Shown in pieces: positions 45,122 through 54,363 of a stretch of DNA of 64,000 bases. The notes beneath the pieces are model-generated. The model saw nothing but the letters and a program-made list of their open reading frames with translations, searched no databases and was not told where the DNA came from. The DNA comes from CAWDYA01 sp963806495. Lineage in GTDB: Bacteria; Acidobacteriota; Polarisedimenticolia; JACPZX01; DASXTC01. The first letter of the stretch is position 1; each line of letters begins with the position of its first letter. The stretch covers positions 1 to 64,000 of the forward strand of contig CAWDYA010000010.1 of the NCBI GenBank assembly GCA_963806495.1. The letters are read 5' to 3'. The position numbers were made by a program, and so were the translations under genes.

Positions 45122-46928
45122 CCTTCTTCTCCGCAGCAGCCCCCCCGTCGTCGGAGGCGGAATAGACACGTTTTCTCGGAGGGATCAGCGACGTGTCGAC
45201 CGGCTCGTAGCTGATCTCGGGGCCGTCCTTGCTCCAGCGGGCGAGCGTCGTCTTGAGATAGTTGACGTCGTCGCGCTCGGGGAAGGCCGGCTTGTAGTGC
45301 GCCCCACGGCTCTCGTTGCGCTTGAGGGCGCCGACCACGATCACGCGCGCCAGCTCGAGCATGTTCCAGAGCTGCCGCGTGAAGATCGCCCCCTGGTTGG
45401 CGTACCGGCCGGTGTCGGGCACGCCGACCTGGTACCACCGCTCCATCATCTCGCGCAGCTTCGCATCCGTGGCCTCGAGCTGCTTGTTCTCGCGGACGAC
45501 GGTGACGTTGTCGGTCATCAGCTCGCCGAGATGGTGCCACAGCCGGTACGGGTTCTCCGGGCCGTCCATCCGGGCCACACGCTCCTGCAGCTCGGTCCAG
45601 CGCTTCACCTCGGCCTCCACGCGTGTGGAGGGGACCGACCCGGCGCCCTGCGAGCGGCCGCCCGTGTACCGCATCATCGACGCGGCCGCGACCTGCCCGC
45701 CGTAGATGCACGACAGCAGGGAGTTGGCGCCGAGCCGGTTGGCGCCGTGGTACTGGTACTCGGCCTCGCCGGCGGCGAACAACCCCGGGATGCTCGTCAT
45801 CTGGTCGAAGTCGACCCAGATGCCGCCCATCGAGTAGTGCACCCCCGGGAACACCTTCATGGGCTCGTCACGCGGATCGTCCCCGACGAACTTCTCGTAG
45901 ATCTCGAGGATGCCGCCGAGCTTCCTGTTGAGCGTCTCGCGTGGGATGTGCGTCAGGTCGAGATAGACGGCGCGCCCGCCGTCGATCCCCTTCTTGAGAT
46001 TGACGCAGACATCGAAGATCTCGCGCGTGGCGATGTCGCGCGGCACCAGGTTGCCGTACTTGGGGTACTTCTCCTCGAGGAAGTACAGACGCTCCTTCTC
46101 GGGGATGTCGCGCGGCGCGCGCTTGTCTCCCTGCGTGCGGGGCACCCAGACACGCCCGCCCTCCCCGCGCGCCGACTCGGACATCAGTCTGAGCTTGTCG
46201 TTGCCGGGGATCGCGGTGGGATGTACCTGGATGAACTCGCCGTTGGCGTACACCGCCCCCTGCTGGTAGGCGGTGGAGACCGCGGTGCCGGTGCAGGTGG
46301 TCGACAGCGTCGACTTGCCGAAGATGATGCCGCATCCGCCCGTGGCCAGGACCACGGCGTCGGCCGTCATGCCGTGCACCTTCATGTCCACCTGGCTGAG
46401 CGCCGTGACGCCGCGGCAGACGCCCTCGTCGTCGAGAATCGGGCCGAGGCATTCCCAGAACTCGAACTTCTTCACCAGCCCGGCCGCCTCGTACCTCCGG
46501 ACCTGCTCGTCGAGCGCGTACAGGATCTGCTGGCCGGTCGTGGCGCCGGCGAACGCGGTTCGGTTGTAGAGCGTGCCGCCGAACCGCCTGAAATCGAGCA
46601 GCCCCTCGCTGGTCCGGTTGAACATGACGCCCATCCGGTCGAGCAGGTTGATGATGCCGGGCGCCGCGTAGCACATACCCTTGACGGGAGGCTGGTTGGC
46701 GAGAAAGTCGCCGCCGTAGATGGTGTCGTCGAAGTGGATCTCCGGGGAGTCGCCCTCCCCCTTGATGTTCACCGCGCCGTTGATACCCCCCTGCGCGCAG
46801 ACGGAATGGGAGCGCTTCACCGGCACGAAGGAGATCAGATCCACCTCGTGACCTGCCTCGGCCAGCCTGATGGTGTTCATCAGCCCCGCGAGGCCGCCGC
46901 CCACCACGATGAATTTCTGGTTTGCCAT
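45075..46928 (-). CDS. sdhA: succinate dehydrogenase flavoprotein
   Basis: This 617-residue flavoprotein subunit has an FAD fold FIVVGGGLAGLMNTIRLAEA at the N-terminus, the FAD-attachment region RSHSVCAQGGINGA near residue 40, and HPTAIPGNDKLRLMSESARG near 245. The active-site Arg region GEAEYQYHGANRLGANSLLS lies near 390. It oxidises succinate or reduces fumarate, depending on quinone. Six lysines and acids at the C-terminus extend the usual end. The gene follows sdhC by 35 bp. Confidence 0.93.
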   Translation of the reverse strand: MANQKFIVVGGGLAGLMNTIRLAEAGHEVDLISFVPVKRSHSVCAQGGINGAVNIKGEGDSPEIHFDDTIYGGDFLANQPPVKGMCYAAPGIINLLDRMGVMFNRTSEGLLDFRRFGGTLYNRTAFAGATTGQQILYALDEQVRRYEAAGLVKKFEFWECLGPILDDEGVCRGVTALSQVDMKVHGMTADAVVLATGGCGIIFGKSTLSTTCTGTAVSTAYQQGAVYANGEFIQVHPTAIPGNDKLRLMSESARGEGGRVWVPRTQGDKRAPRDIPEKERLYFLEEKYPKYGNLVPRDIATREIFDVCVNLKKGIDGGRAVYLDLTHIPRETLNRKLGGILEIYEKFVGDDPRDEPMKVFPGVHYSMGGIWVDFDQMTSIPGLFAAGEAEYQYHGANRLGANSLLSCIYGGQVAAASMMRYTGGRSQGAGSVPSTRVEAEVKRWTELQERVARMDGPENPYRLWHHLGELMTDNVTVVRENKQLEATDAKLREMMERWYQVGVPDTGRYANQGAIFTRQLWNMLELARVIVVGALKRNESRGAHYKPAFPERDDVNYLKTTLARWSKDGPEISYEPVDTSLIPPRKRVYSASDDGGAAAEKKDASDHKAAGTPSGRS

Positions 46929-46963
46929 CGACTGAACCCCGGTCTGAGGGCCTTCCGGCCCTG

Positions 46964-47584
46964 TCAGTGCTGGAAGAAGCCGAGCAATGAGTTGATTCCC
47001 ATCCCCGCCACGATCACGAAGATCGCGGCGCAGGCATAGGAGGACAGTCTCTGCGCCTTGCGGCCCGCCGTGAAGCCCCACACGATGCCGAAGGTCCACA
47101 ACCCGTTCGCGAAATGGAACGCCGCCGAGACGACGCCGAGAACGTAGAAGGCGAAATAGGCGTTGTTCGTCAGCAGCTCACGCATGTGCTCGAAAAAGTG
47201 GAGCTTGAGCGACTCGTCGAACTCGACCGCGATGCGCGTCTCCCACACGTGCATCCCGATGTAGAAGAAGAGGATGACTCCGGTGATGCGCTGGAGGGTG
47301 AACATCCAGTTCCTGAAGTACGGGTAGCGCACCGCGTTGTACTTCGCCTGCCAGGCGATCCAGACGCCGTAGATCGCGTGGAACAGGATCGGCAGGAAGA
47401 TCAGGAACACTTCCATCCAGATCAGGTACGGAAGCTTCTGCAGCGTCGCCACCGCGTTGTTGTACGCGTCGGCCCCATGGGTCGAGAAGGAGTTCGTGAA
47501 CATGTGCTCGACCAGGAATGCGCCGATCGGCACGACACCCATGAGTGAGTGGATTCGTCTCGCCCAGAACGAGGTGTGCTCCAT
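46964..47584 (-). CDS. sdhC: succinate dehydrogenase cytochrome b subunit
   Basis: This 206-residue protein has five helices and is the single-subunit anchor of type B complexes. Histidines placed for two hemes are visible in RRIHSLMG, VEHMFTN, LFHAIYG, MHVWETR and FHFANG. There is no sdhD gene, as expected for this type. It opens the sdhCAB operon. Type B complexes usually work with menaquinone. Confidence 0.9.
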   Translation of the reverse strand: MEHTSFWARRIHSLMGVVPIGAFLVEHMFTNSFSTHGADAYNNAVATLQKLPYLIWMEVFLIFLPILFHAIYGVWIAWQAKYNAVRYPYFRNWMFTLQRITGVILFFYIGMHVWETRIAVEFDESLKLHFFEHMRELLTNNAYFAFYVLGVVSAAFHFANGLWTFGIVWGFTAGRKAQRLSSYACAAIFVIVAGMGINSLLGFFQH

Positions 47585-47620
47585 GACGGATTGATCCTCA
47601 TGTAGAGAAGACGAAGTTCA

Positions 47621-48097
47621 TTATAGCCTACCGTGTTCGGCGGGTGGCTCCGCCGCAACACGGGTCGGCAGCGTGACGTAGTACGTCGCTCCGCGCGCGG
47701 GCCTGCCGTTCGCCCAGGCCATCCCGCCGTGCGCGGTGACGATCGCCCGCGCGCGGGCCAGCGTGCCGGGCTTCGCCTCGCCGGTGAACAGGACCTCGCG
47801 CTGCACCTCGGTGAGCCCCTGCCCGGGCGCCTTGACCGCCAGCATCGTCGCGTTGCGGTTCGCCTTGACCGTGACACGCAGCCGGCCGCCCGTCTCGACG
47901 GAGCGAATCGCCGCGGCGATGATGCAGGCGACCGCTTCCTTCACCAGCGCTCGATCCATCATCGAGGCGCCGATCCCGGACCCGATCTGCCGTGTCACCG
48001 CCAGCGAGCGCGAGGCGAGCTGCGTGGCCGCTTCGTTGAGGCAGTCTTCCACGACCGCATCGAGGCGTGCCGGCTCCAGATGCAGCGGAATGGTCAT
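47621..48097 (-). CDS. stand-alone histidine-kinase-like ATPase domain
   Basis: This 158-residue protein is an ATPase domain of the GHKL type: N box KEAVACIIAAAIRSVETGG near residue 55, G1 VKAPGQGLTE near 90, G2 GTLARARAIVTAHGG near 120 and a final ATYYVTLPT strand. No dimerisation/phospho-acceptor or sensor part exists and no partner gene is adjacent. It could be a kinase of the anti-sigma type, or a relic. The gene ends 36 bp before sdhC. Confidence 0.7.
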   Translation of the reverse strand: MTIPLHLEPARLDAVVEDCLNEAATQLASRSLAVTRQIGSGIGASMMDRALVKEAVACIIAAAIRSVETGGRLRVTVKANRNATMLAVKAPGQGLTEVQREVLFTGEAKPGTLARARAIVTAHGGMAWANGRPARGATYYVTLPTRVAAEPPAEHGRL

Positions 48098-48114
48098 GAA
48101 GTCACATTAACACG

Positions 48115-49107
48115 TCAGGCGGGAGGGAACTTCTCCGTGGAGACGGAACCCGCGCCGGCGCCGGTCGCAGCGCCGTCGAACCAGTCCCGCGTCAGATCGC
48201 ACCACAGCGCCAGCCCGCGCCACCGGCCGAACGGAGCGTAGAATCGCGCGATCCCCCTGTCAGTGGCGGCGCGGCCGCGTCGGTGCAGCCGTGCGAACTT
48301 GGCGCGGCACCACGAGTCGAGCCCGAGCCCGTCGTACCGGCCCAGCAGCCTCAGCAGGTTGTCGGCGACGTAGGGGCCCGCACCGCGCAGCGCCAGGATC
48401 CCGGACCTTATCTGCTCGGTGGGCCGTGCCGGATCGTCCCACGCTTCGGGATCGATCGCTCCCGAGGCGGTGGCGCGCGCCAGGTCGGACAGCGCCGCCG
48501 CCCGGTACCCCGCCCGCATCACGTCACGGTAGAAACGTGGCGGAGCCTGCGCCATCGCCAACGGCGAGGGGAAGGCGCGCAGCCCGTGAGGCCCGCGCGC
48601 ACCGAGGGTGTCGGTGAGCTTGGTCACCATGGACCGCGTCAGGCTCCAGGAGCAGTTCGTGGTGCAGATGAGCTTCACGAGATCCTCGAACACCGTCGGC
48701 GCGCGCAGCAGCCGCCCGGCGCCGGCGGGGCCGGCCCATCTCAAATCGGGCCGGCTCACCCGACAGGCCTCCGCGTAGAAGGCGCCGAGGTCCTCGTCGA
48801 GACGCAGCATCCGACGTACCTGCCGCGAGACCTCGGCGACCGTGCGGCGGCCGGGTGGGCGGCCCGCGAGCTCGATCTCCACGCCGTGGCGGTTCCGGGC
48901 GGCGCGGATGACCACGGCCACGGTCGAGGCGCGCCCGGTGTCGAGCGCGCGGGTCAGCGTGCCGGACGACGGATCCCAGCGGAAGGGCGGCAGATCGAAC
49001 CAGCCGTGCGCCTCCACGCACCGCTCGAAGGTGAAGGCAGGCGGCGCGGCGAGGCGTATCGTCTTGCCGGAGTTCGGAGCCACGCGATAGAATCCCCCGA
49101 CCATCAA
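48115..49107 (-). CDS. HhH-GPD DNA glycosylase
   Basis: This protein of about 330 residues resembles AlkA/OGG-type glycosylases. The helix-hairpin-helix is ILALRGAGPYVADNLLRLLG near residue 250 and the catalytic Asp lies in GLGLDSWCR about 18 residues later. LICTTNCSWSLTRSMV near 145 is the usual hinge. The N-terminal AlkA-like part (residues 1-130) is present. It most likely removes alkylated or oxidised bases. The exact lesion is not known. An unrelated Rieske gene is divergent. Confidence 0.78.
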   Translation of the reverse strand: MMVGGFYRVAPNSGKTIRLAAPPAFTFERCVEAHGWFDLPPFRWDPSSGTLTRALDTGRASTVAVVIRAARNRHGVEIELAGRPPGRRTVAEVSRQVRRMLRLDEDLGAFYAEACRVSRPDLRWAGPAGAGRLLRAPTVFEDLVKLICTTNCSWSLTRSMVTKLTDTLGARGPHGLRAFPSPLAMAQAPPRFYRDVMRAGYRAAALSDLARATASGAIDPEAWDDPARPTEQIRSGILALRGAGPYVADNLLRLLGRYDGLGLDSWCRAKFARLHRRGRAATDRGIARFYAPFGRWRGLALWCDLTRDWFDGAATGAGAGSVSTEKFPPA

Positions 49108-49133
49108 ACGTACGTCATCAGAGACAGGAGTGC

Positions 49134-49442
49134 ATGATGTCAGACTTCGTCAAGGCGGCCAAGACAGCGGATCTGCGCGTCGGGGAAGCCCGCGCCGTGG
49201 AGATCGGCGGCAAGACGATCGCGCTGTGCAACGCGGACGGAACCATCTACGCCCTCGACAACACCTGCCTGCATCGCGGAGGGCCGATCGGCGACGGGTT
49301 CCTCGACGGCACCACGGTCACCTGCCCCTGGCACGGGTGGCAGTACGACGTCACGACCGGGCAGTGCTCCACCAACCCGGCCGCCCGGCTGGGGCGCTAC
49401 GAGGTACGAATCGAGGGAGACGACGTCCTCGTCGCCGTGTGA
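49134..49442 (+). CDS. Rieske [2Fe-2S] ferredoxin
   Basis: This 102-residue soluble Rieske protein has ligands in CLHRGGPIG (Cys, His) and CPWHGWQYD (Cys, His), and ends TGQCSTNPAARLGRYEVRIE. Such small Rieske proteins donate electrons to oxygenases, or form the small subunit of nitrite reductase. No oxygenase gene is near, so the partner is unknown. ATGATG at 49134 gives two possible starts. Confidence 0.88.
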   Translation: MMSDFVKAAKTADLRVGEARAVEIGGKTIALCNADGTIYALDNTCLHRGGPIGDGFLDGTTVTCPWHGWQYDVTTGQCSTNPAARLGRYEVRIEGDDVLVAV

Positions 49443-49451
49443 GGGGATTCT

Positions 49452-49949
49452 CTATCCGGGCGGCGACCCGGCCGCGGCCAGCACCGCGGCCGGCAGCAGG
49501 AACACGAGCGCGCCCGGAGCCGACGGCGGCCAGACCGCCGTCTCCACGCAGCAGAGCGTTCCGCGGTGCATCGGCACTCCGTGGCCGTCCGTCAGGTCGC
49601 CCGCCACGCGACCGATGTCGGGAGCGTGGCCGACGATCAGCACGTGGTCGAACCGCGCAGCCGTGAGCCGGTGCGGCTCGAGCAGGTCGATGAGTGCCCG
49701 GACCGACAGTCCGTTCGCGACCGCTTCGGCGATCGCGATCGTGCCCGCGTACCCGGTTCCCTCGGCGATGATCTCCGCGGTGCGTGCGGCGCGACGCAGC
49801 GGGCTGGCCACGATGACGTCGAAGGCCACCTGCAGCCTCGCCAGCCCGGCCGCCTGGGCCGCCAGCAGGCGCTCGCCCTCGGGTGAGAGCGGCGGATCGG
49901 CTCCCCCGCCGGCCGGCATGCCGTGTCTGAGCAGGTAGAGTCGGGGCAC
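49452..49949 (-). CDS. sixA: SixA-like histidine phosphatase
   Basis: This 165-residue protein is a small histidine phosphatase: RHG motif LYLLRHGMPAGGG near residue 6, ASPLRRAARTAEI near 45 and the second His in VLIVGHAPDI near 105. SixA removes phosphate from a PTS or histidine-phosphotransfer protein. The GTG at 49949 has an AGGTGA site upstream and is preferred to the ATG at 49979. It converges on the Rieske gene. Confidence 0.8.
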   Translation of the reverse strand: MPRLYLLRHGMPAGGGADPPLSPEGERLLAAQAAGLARLQVAFDVIVASPLRRAARTAEIIAEGTGYAGTIAIAEAVANGLSVRALIDLLEPHRLTAARFDHVLIVGHAPDIGRVAGDLTDGHGVPMHRGTLCCVETAVWPPSAPGALVFLLPAAVLAAAGSPPG

Positions 49950-50053
49950 CCCGCAGTCACCTCGTCGTGAGTGGGCCACCGGTCCGGTCCGTGAGGAGGA
50001 GGGGAACCGCCCCAGGGTGGGCGGTCCTCACGAAGGACCCGGTGACCCGAACC

Positions 50054-51526
50054 TCAGCGGGCCCGATCCGAGGCCAGCTCGGCCAGCGGCCCCGCCTGCC
50101 CTTCCCGCACAGTGGCGTCCGGCGGCTCGAGAGGCAGCGTGGAGCGCACCCGCTGTGACAGCGCGACCCCCAGCGCGACCGAGTCGATAGGCTCGATCTC
50201 GGACAGGCTCTCCACCTGGCTGAGGTCGATCCTGTCCACGCGGTACTCGCTCTGCATCGAGCAGAACCGCGGCCCGCACATCGAGCAGAACTCGGCCGAC
50301 TTGAAATAGTCGGACGGCAGCGACTCGTCGTGCATGCCGCGCGCCATCTCGGGGTCGAGGCTCAGCTCGAACTGCCGCGCCCAGTCGAAACCGAACCGCG
50401 CACGCGACAGCTCGTCATCGCGGTCCCGTGCGCCGGGTCGCCCGCGCGCGATGTCGGCGGCGTGCGCCGCTATCTTGTAGGCGATCACTCCCTGACGCAC
50501 GTCCTCGGGCTCGGGCAGTCCCAGGTGCTCCTTCGGGGTGACGTAGCAAAGCAGCGACGCGCCGGCCCAGCCCGCCATCGTGGCCCCGATCGCCGACGTG
50601 ATGTGATCGTAGCCCGGCGCGATGTCGGTCACCAGCGGGCCGAGGACATAGAACGGCGCCCCGTTGCAGATCTCCTGCTGCAGCCTGACGTTGACCGCGA
50701 TCTGGTTCAGCGGGACGTGCCCGGGCCCCTCGATCATCACCTGCACGTCCTTGTCCCACGCGCGGCGCGTCAGATCGCCCAGTGTGTACAGCTCGGCGAA
50801 CTGGGCGGCGTCGGAGGCGTCGTGGGTGCAGCCGGGCCGCAGGCCGTCGCCGGCGCTGATCGTCACGTCGTACCGCCTGCAGATATCGAGGATCCGGTCC
50901 CAGTGGGTGTAAAGCGGGTTCTCCTTGCGGTGGTACATCATCCAGTGCGCCAGCAGCGACCCCCCGCGGCTGACGATGCCGGTGATCCTCCCCTTGACGA
51001 GCGGCAGATGCCGCAGCAGCAGGCCGGCGTGCAGGGTCATGTAGTCGACGCCCTGTTTCGCCTGGTGCTCGACCATGGCCACCAGGTCGTCGGCGGTCAT
51101 CTCTTCGATCCGGCTCAGACCCGCCATCGCCTGGTAGATCGGCACGGTACCCACCGGGACGGGGCTGGCCTCGATGATCTCGCGGCGGATCAGGTCGATA
51201 TCGCCGCCGGTCGACAGGTCCATGACCGTGTCCGAGCCGTACTTGACCGCCAGCTCCAGCTTCTCGAGCTCGTGGTCCACGTGGGACGTGACGGACGAGT
51301 TGCCGATGTTCGCGTTGATCTTGCAGGACACCGCCAGACCGATGCCCATCGGCTTCAGGCTGGTGTGGTTGATGTTGGCGGGGATGATGAGCCGGCCGCG
51401 CGCGATCTCGGAGCGGATCAGCTCGGGGTCGACCTTCTCGATCTGAGCGACGTATCTCATGGCGTCGGTCACGGTGCCCTGCCGGGCATGATGCATCTGC
51501 GTGACGACGTTTGTGTCAGTCGGCAT
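50054..51526 (-). CDS. thiC: phosphomethylpyrimidine synthase ThiC
   Basis: This 490-residue enzyme makes the pyrimidine half of thiamine from 5-aminoimidazole ribonucleotide. Typical stretches include IPANINHTSLKPMGIGLAVS near residue 50, IEGPGHVPLNQIAVNVRLQQ near 265 and the cluster-binding CSMCGPRFCSM near 415. It starts inside the radical SAM gene upstream (11-bp overlap). No TPP riboswitch sits before it, although most bacterial thiC genes have one. No other thiamine gene is in the window. Confidence 0.94.
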   Translation of the reverse strand: MPTDTNVVTQMHHARQGTVTDAMRYVAQIEKVDPELIRSEIARGRLIIPANINHTSLKPMGIGLAVSCKINANIGNSSVTSHVDHELEKLELAVKYGSDTVMDLSTGGDIDLIRREIIEASPVPVGTVPIYQAMAGLSRIEEMTADDLVAMVEHQAKQGVDYMTLHAGLLLRHLPLVKGRITGIVSRGGSLLAHWMMYHRKENPLYTHWDRILDICRRYDVTISAGDGLRPGCTHDASDAAQFAELYTLGDLTRRAWDKDVQVMIEGPGHVPLNQIAVNVRLQQEICNGAPFYVLGPLVTDIAPGYDHITSAIGATMAGWAGASLLCYVTPKEHLGLPEPEDVRQGVIAYKIAAHAADIARGRPGARDRDDELSRARFGFDWARQFELSLDPEMARGMHDESLPSDYFKSAEFCSMCGPRFCSMQSEYRVDRIDLSQVESLSEIEPIDSVALGVALSQRVRSTLPLEPPDATVREGQAGPLAELASDRAR

Positions 51527-54221
51527 TCCGGGTCACCTCGATCTCTTTTTGGGTTTCTCTCTCAGGAGGAATCATATCACCTGGCGGCGCGCCGAAATGC
51601 AGCCGCTCCCTGAGGAACGAGGCGGCGACGGCGTCCCGGCCGAGGATGGCACGCACGATCTCTTCGGGTTTGAGCGTGCCTTCGTTCTGATCGATCATCA
51701 CGGGGAACCGCAGACCGCCGTCTCCGACGACGTCCACGCCGCCGACGAACCGCTTCACGTCGAGACTGACCGATCGCTCCTTGCGCACCTTGTCGATGAA
51801 GATCTCCCGCGCCGCGTTGAAGGCGTCGACACGCGTCCTCAGCTCGCCGTCCTCGACCCCGTCGAGGGTCACGAGATAGGTGGCCGCGCGGATCGCCCGC
51901 GAGAGGCCCGGAGAGCCGGGCGCCAGCGGCACGACGCGCGAGAACGACAACCCGTCGGGGAGGACCGCGTTGAGACGATCGAGGACGCTCCCGTCGAGCG
52001 GCGCGCCGCTCGCGAAGTCGACGAACTCTTCCTCGCTCTCGATTCCCACGGCCAGGGCTGGAGAAAACGACATCATCGGCCGTGGATTGAACCCCTGCGA
52101 GTACTTGAGCGAGACGCCCGCGCGCCGGAACGCTCTCGCCATCGAGCGCATCAGGTCCAGGTGCGAGAGGAACCGCATCCTCCCCCGCTTGGCGAAGGCC
52201 GCCCGGTACGGCCAGGTCGGGCCGCCGGCCTCGGGCGGTGCGAGCGGCCGGCGCAGCGGCTGGAGCTGCAGGAGCTCGCGGTACCCGTCGACCCGCTCCT
52301 TCTTGATGTGATCGAGATCGCAGGCGCAGCCGCAGTCGTAGCAGATCAGCTTGTCGGTCGGCTCGGGCGGGAGGTTCCACCTTCGGTACGGCTTCTCGCA
52401 CGCCGGCGAGAGCAGGGCCTTCTTCGAGCGGTTGTACTCGCGCAGCAGGAACGCCTTCTCCACCAGGCAGTCGATGTGGTCCCAGGGCAGCGCCGAGTCG
52501 GTCGGGATCTCGCCCAGGTACACGCTCTCGTCCACGCCCGCCTCCCGGAAGGCGTCGAGCCACAGGTCGTAGCGGAACCACTCGGTCCAGCCGTCGAACC
52601 GGCATCCCTTCCGCCACGCGATCTCGATCGCGTCGGCCACCCGGCGATCCCCGCGCGAGAGGACCCCCTCGAGCCGCGACGTCTCGACATGGTGGCGCTT
52701 GAACTTGACTCCCTTGCGCCGGATCCGGTCCTGGATGAACTGCTGCTTGGCGTACAGCGTGTCGGTGGAGTCCATCGCCATCCACTGGAACGGGGCGAAC
52801 GGCTTCGGGATGTGCGACGAGGCCGAGAGGGTCACGCGCGGCTGCACCCGCTTGCCCTGCGGCGTTCGGCGCGCCTCGGCGCGCTGGATGTCGTGAATGG
52901 CGTGCGCCAGGTCGACGATCGCCTGCAGGTCCTCGTCGGTCTCGCCCGCCACACCGATCATCATGTACAGCTTGATCAGCTCCCACCCCTGCCGCGAGGC
53001 GTTGCGCGCCGCCATGAGGATGTTCTCCTCGGTGATCCCCTTGTTGAGCACGTCGCGCATCCGCTGGCTGCCGGCCTCCGGAGCGATGGTGAACCCTGTG
53101 CGCCGCACCCTTCCGATCTGCTCGGCGAGGTGCTCGGTCAGGCCGTACGGCCGCAGCGAGGAGACCGAGACGCCGACGCGCGCGTCCGCCACCCGGTCCA
53201 TGACCTTCTCGACCAGCGTGGGAAAGCAGGAGTAATCGGCCGGAGACAGGGACGTGATCGAGATCTCGTCGTAGCCCGTCTTCTCCAGACCGGAGAGCGC
53301 CGAGTCGATGATCGACTCGGGGGTGCGCTCCCGCACCGGCCGGTAGATGATCCCCGCCTGGCAGAACCGGCACCCTTCGGTGCAGCCGCGGGCGATCTCG
53401 ACCGAGACGCGGTCGTGCACGATCTCCGAGTGCGGCACGATGGTGGCGGAGGGAAACGGGTACTTGTTGATGTCCTCGACGACGGCGCGCTTGATCGGAT
53501 ACGGCGGGCTCCAGCCCGGGTAGCTCTTCGGCACGGCCGCCTCGAGGCCGCTCCGCGGGTCGAGCCGTGTCTCGTAGAACATCGGCACGTAGGTGCCGGG
53601 AATTCCGGTCAGCTCGCGAAGGATCGCGGCCCGCTTCTCCTTGGGCGTGCCCGGAGCCGACGCGGCGGCATTCTTCAGCTCGACGTACCTCTCCACCAGA
53701 CGGGGGAACGCCTCCTCGCCGTCGCCGATGTGGAAGAGATCGAAGAAGGGCGCGATCGGCTCGGGGCTGAACGCCACCGGGCCCCCGCCCACGATCAGCG
53801 GATGCCCCTCCCCCCTGTCCTCGGCGCGCAGGGGGATGCCGGCGAGATCCAGCATCATCAGGATGTTCGTGTAGCACAGCTCGAACTGCAGCGTGAATCC
53901 GACCACGTCGAAGGCGGTGAGCGGCGCGCGGTTCTCGAGCGTGAACAGCGGCTGCGCGTTTTCGCGCAGGGCCTGCTCCAGATCCGGCCACGGCGCGAAG
54001 ACACGCTCCATCAGCATGTCGTCCCGGCGGTTGAACAGGTCGTACAGGATCCGGAGCCCGAGGTGGGACATGCCGATCTCGTAGGTGTCGGGAAACGCCA
54101 GCGCCACCTTCATCGGGACGCGGGCGTGATCCTTCACCACCTCGTTGAACTCCCCTCCGAGGTAGCGCGCCGGCTTCTCCACTCCGGCCAGGATCCTGTC
54201 GATCGTCGCGGTGTTCTTCAT
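51516..54221 (-). CDS. radical SAM TIGR03960/TIGR03936-type fusion
   Basis: This is a 901-residue protein. The N-terminal B12-binding-like and radical SAM part holds the cluster motif RGCTEGCRFCQAG near residue 265, VSVSSLRPYGLTEHLAEQIG and FTIAPEAGSQRMRDVLNKGI. The C-terminal DUF2344-type part starts near 680 (YRAAFAKRGRMRFLSHLDLM) with LKYSQGFNPRPMMSFSPALA. Such fusions are common in bacteria but their substrate is unknown. It is translationally coupled to thiC. Confidence 0.85.
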   Translation of the reverse strand: MKNTATIDRILAGVEKPARYLGGEFNEVVKDHARVPMKVALAFPDTYEIGMSHLGLRILYDLFNRRDDMLMERVFAPWPDLEQALRENAQPLFTLENRAPLTAFDVVGFTLQFELCYTNILMMLDLAGIPLRAEDRGEGHPLIVGGGPVAFSPEPIAPFFDLFHIGDGEEAFPRLVERYVELKNAAASAPGTPKEKRAAILRELTGIPGTYVPMFYETRLDPRSGLEAAVPKSYPGWSPPYPIKRAVVEDINKYPFPSATIVPHSEIVHDRVSVEIARGCTEGCRFCQAGIIYRPVRERTPESIIDSALSGLEKTGYDEISITSLSPADYSCFPTLVEKVMDRVADARVGVSVSSLRPYGLTEHLAEQIGRVRRTGFTIAPEAGSQRMRDVLNKGITEENILMAARNASRQGWELIKLYMMIGVAGETDEDLQAIVDLAHAIHDIQRAEARRTPQGKRVQPRVTLSASSHIPKPFAPFQWMAMDSTDTLYAKQQFIQDRIRRKGVKFKRHHVETSRLEGVLSRGDRRVADAIEIAWRKGCRFDGWTEWFRYDLWLDAFREAGVDESVYLGEIPTDSALPWDHIDCLVEKAFLLREYNRSKKALLSPACEKPYRRWNLPPEPTDKLICYDCGCACDLDHIKKERVDGYRELLQLQPLRRPLAPPEAGGPTWPYRAAFAKRGRMRFLSHLDLMRSMARAFRRAGVSLKYSQGFNPRPMMSFSPALAVGIESEEEFVDFASGAPLDGSVLDRLNAVLPDGLSFSRVVPLAPGSPGLSRAIRAATYLVTLDGVEDGELRTRVDAFNAAREIFIDKVRKERSVSLDVKRFVGGVDVVGDGGLRFPVMIDQNEGTLKPEEIVRAILGRDAVAASFLRERLHFGAPPGDMIPPERETQKEIEVTRNAD

Positions 54222-54309
54222 CGCGGGCGCATTATACGACACACCCGGGGATCCACGCCTCAAGGTCCAACCTTTTGATCGTAAAGGGCTTGCTGTCTCG
54301 ACAAAATGC

Positions 54310-54340
54310 TTGCGTAATCATGACTGATTTACTAAAGTAA
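54310..54340 (+). promoter_or_regulatory. rrf2 promoter and operator
   Basis: TTGCGT (54310-54315) and TAAAGT (54333-54338) are 17 bp apart. A palindrome TTACTAAAGTAA (54329-54340) covers the -10 element, so binding would block transcription. Rrf2 proteins often repress their own promoters this way. Confidence 0.5.
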
Positions 54341-54363
54341 GTGCGTTTGAGGGGAGAGCCCCG

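Noticed and set aside
51400..51700. TPP riboswitch ahead of thiC
   Set aside because: No thi-box sequence is visible and the region codes for the radical SAM protein.
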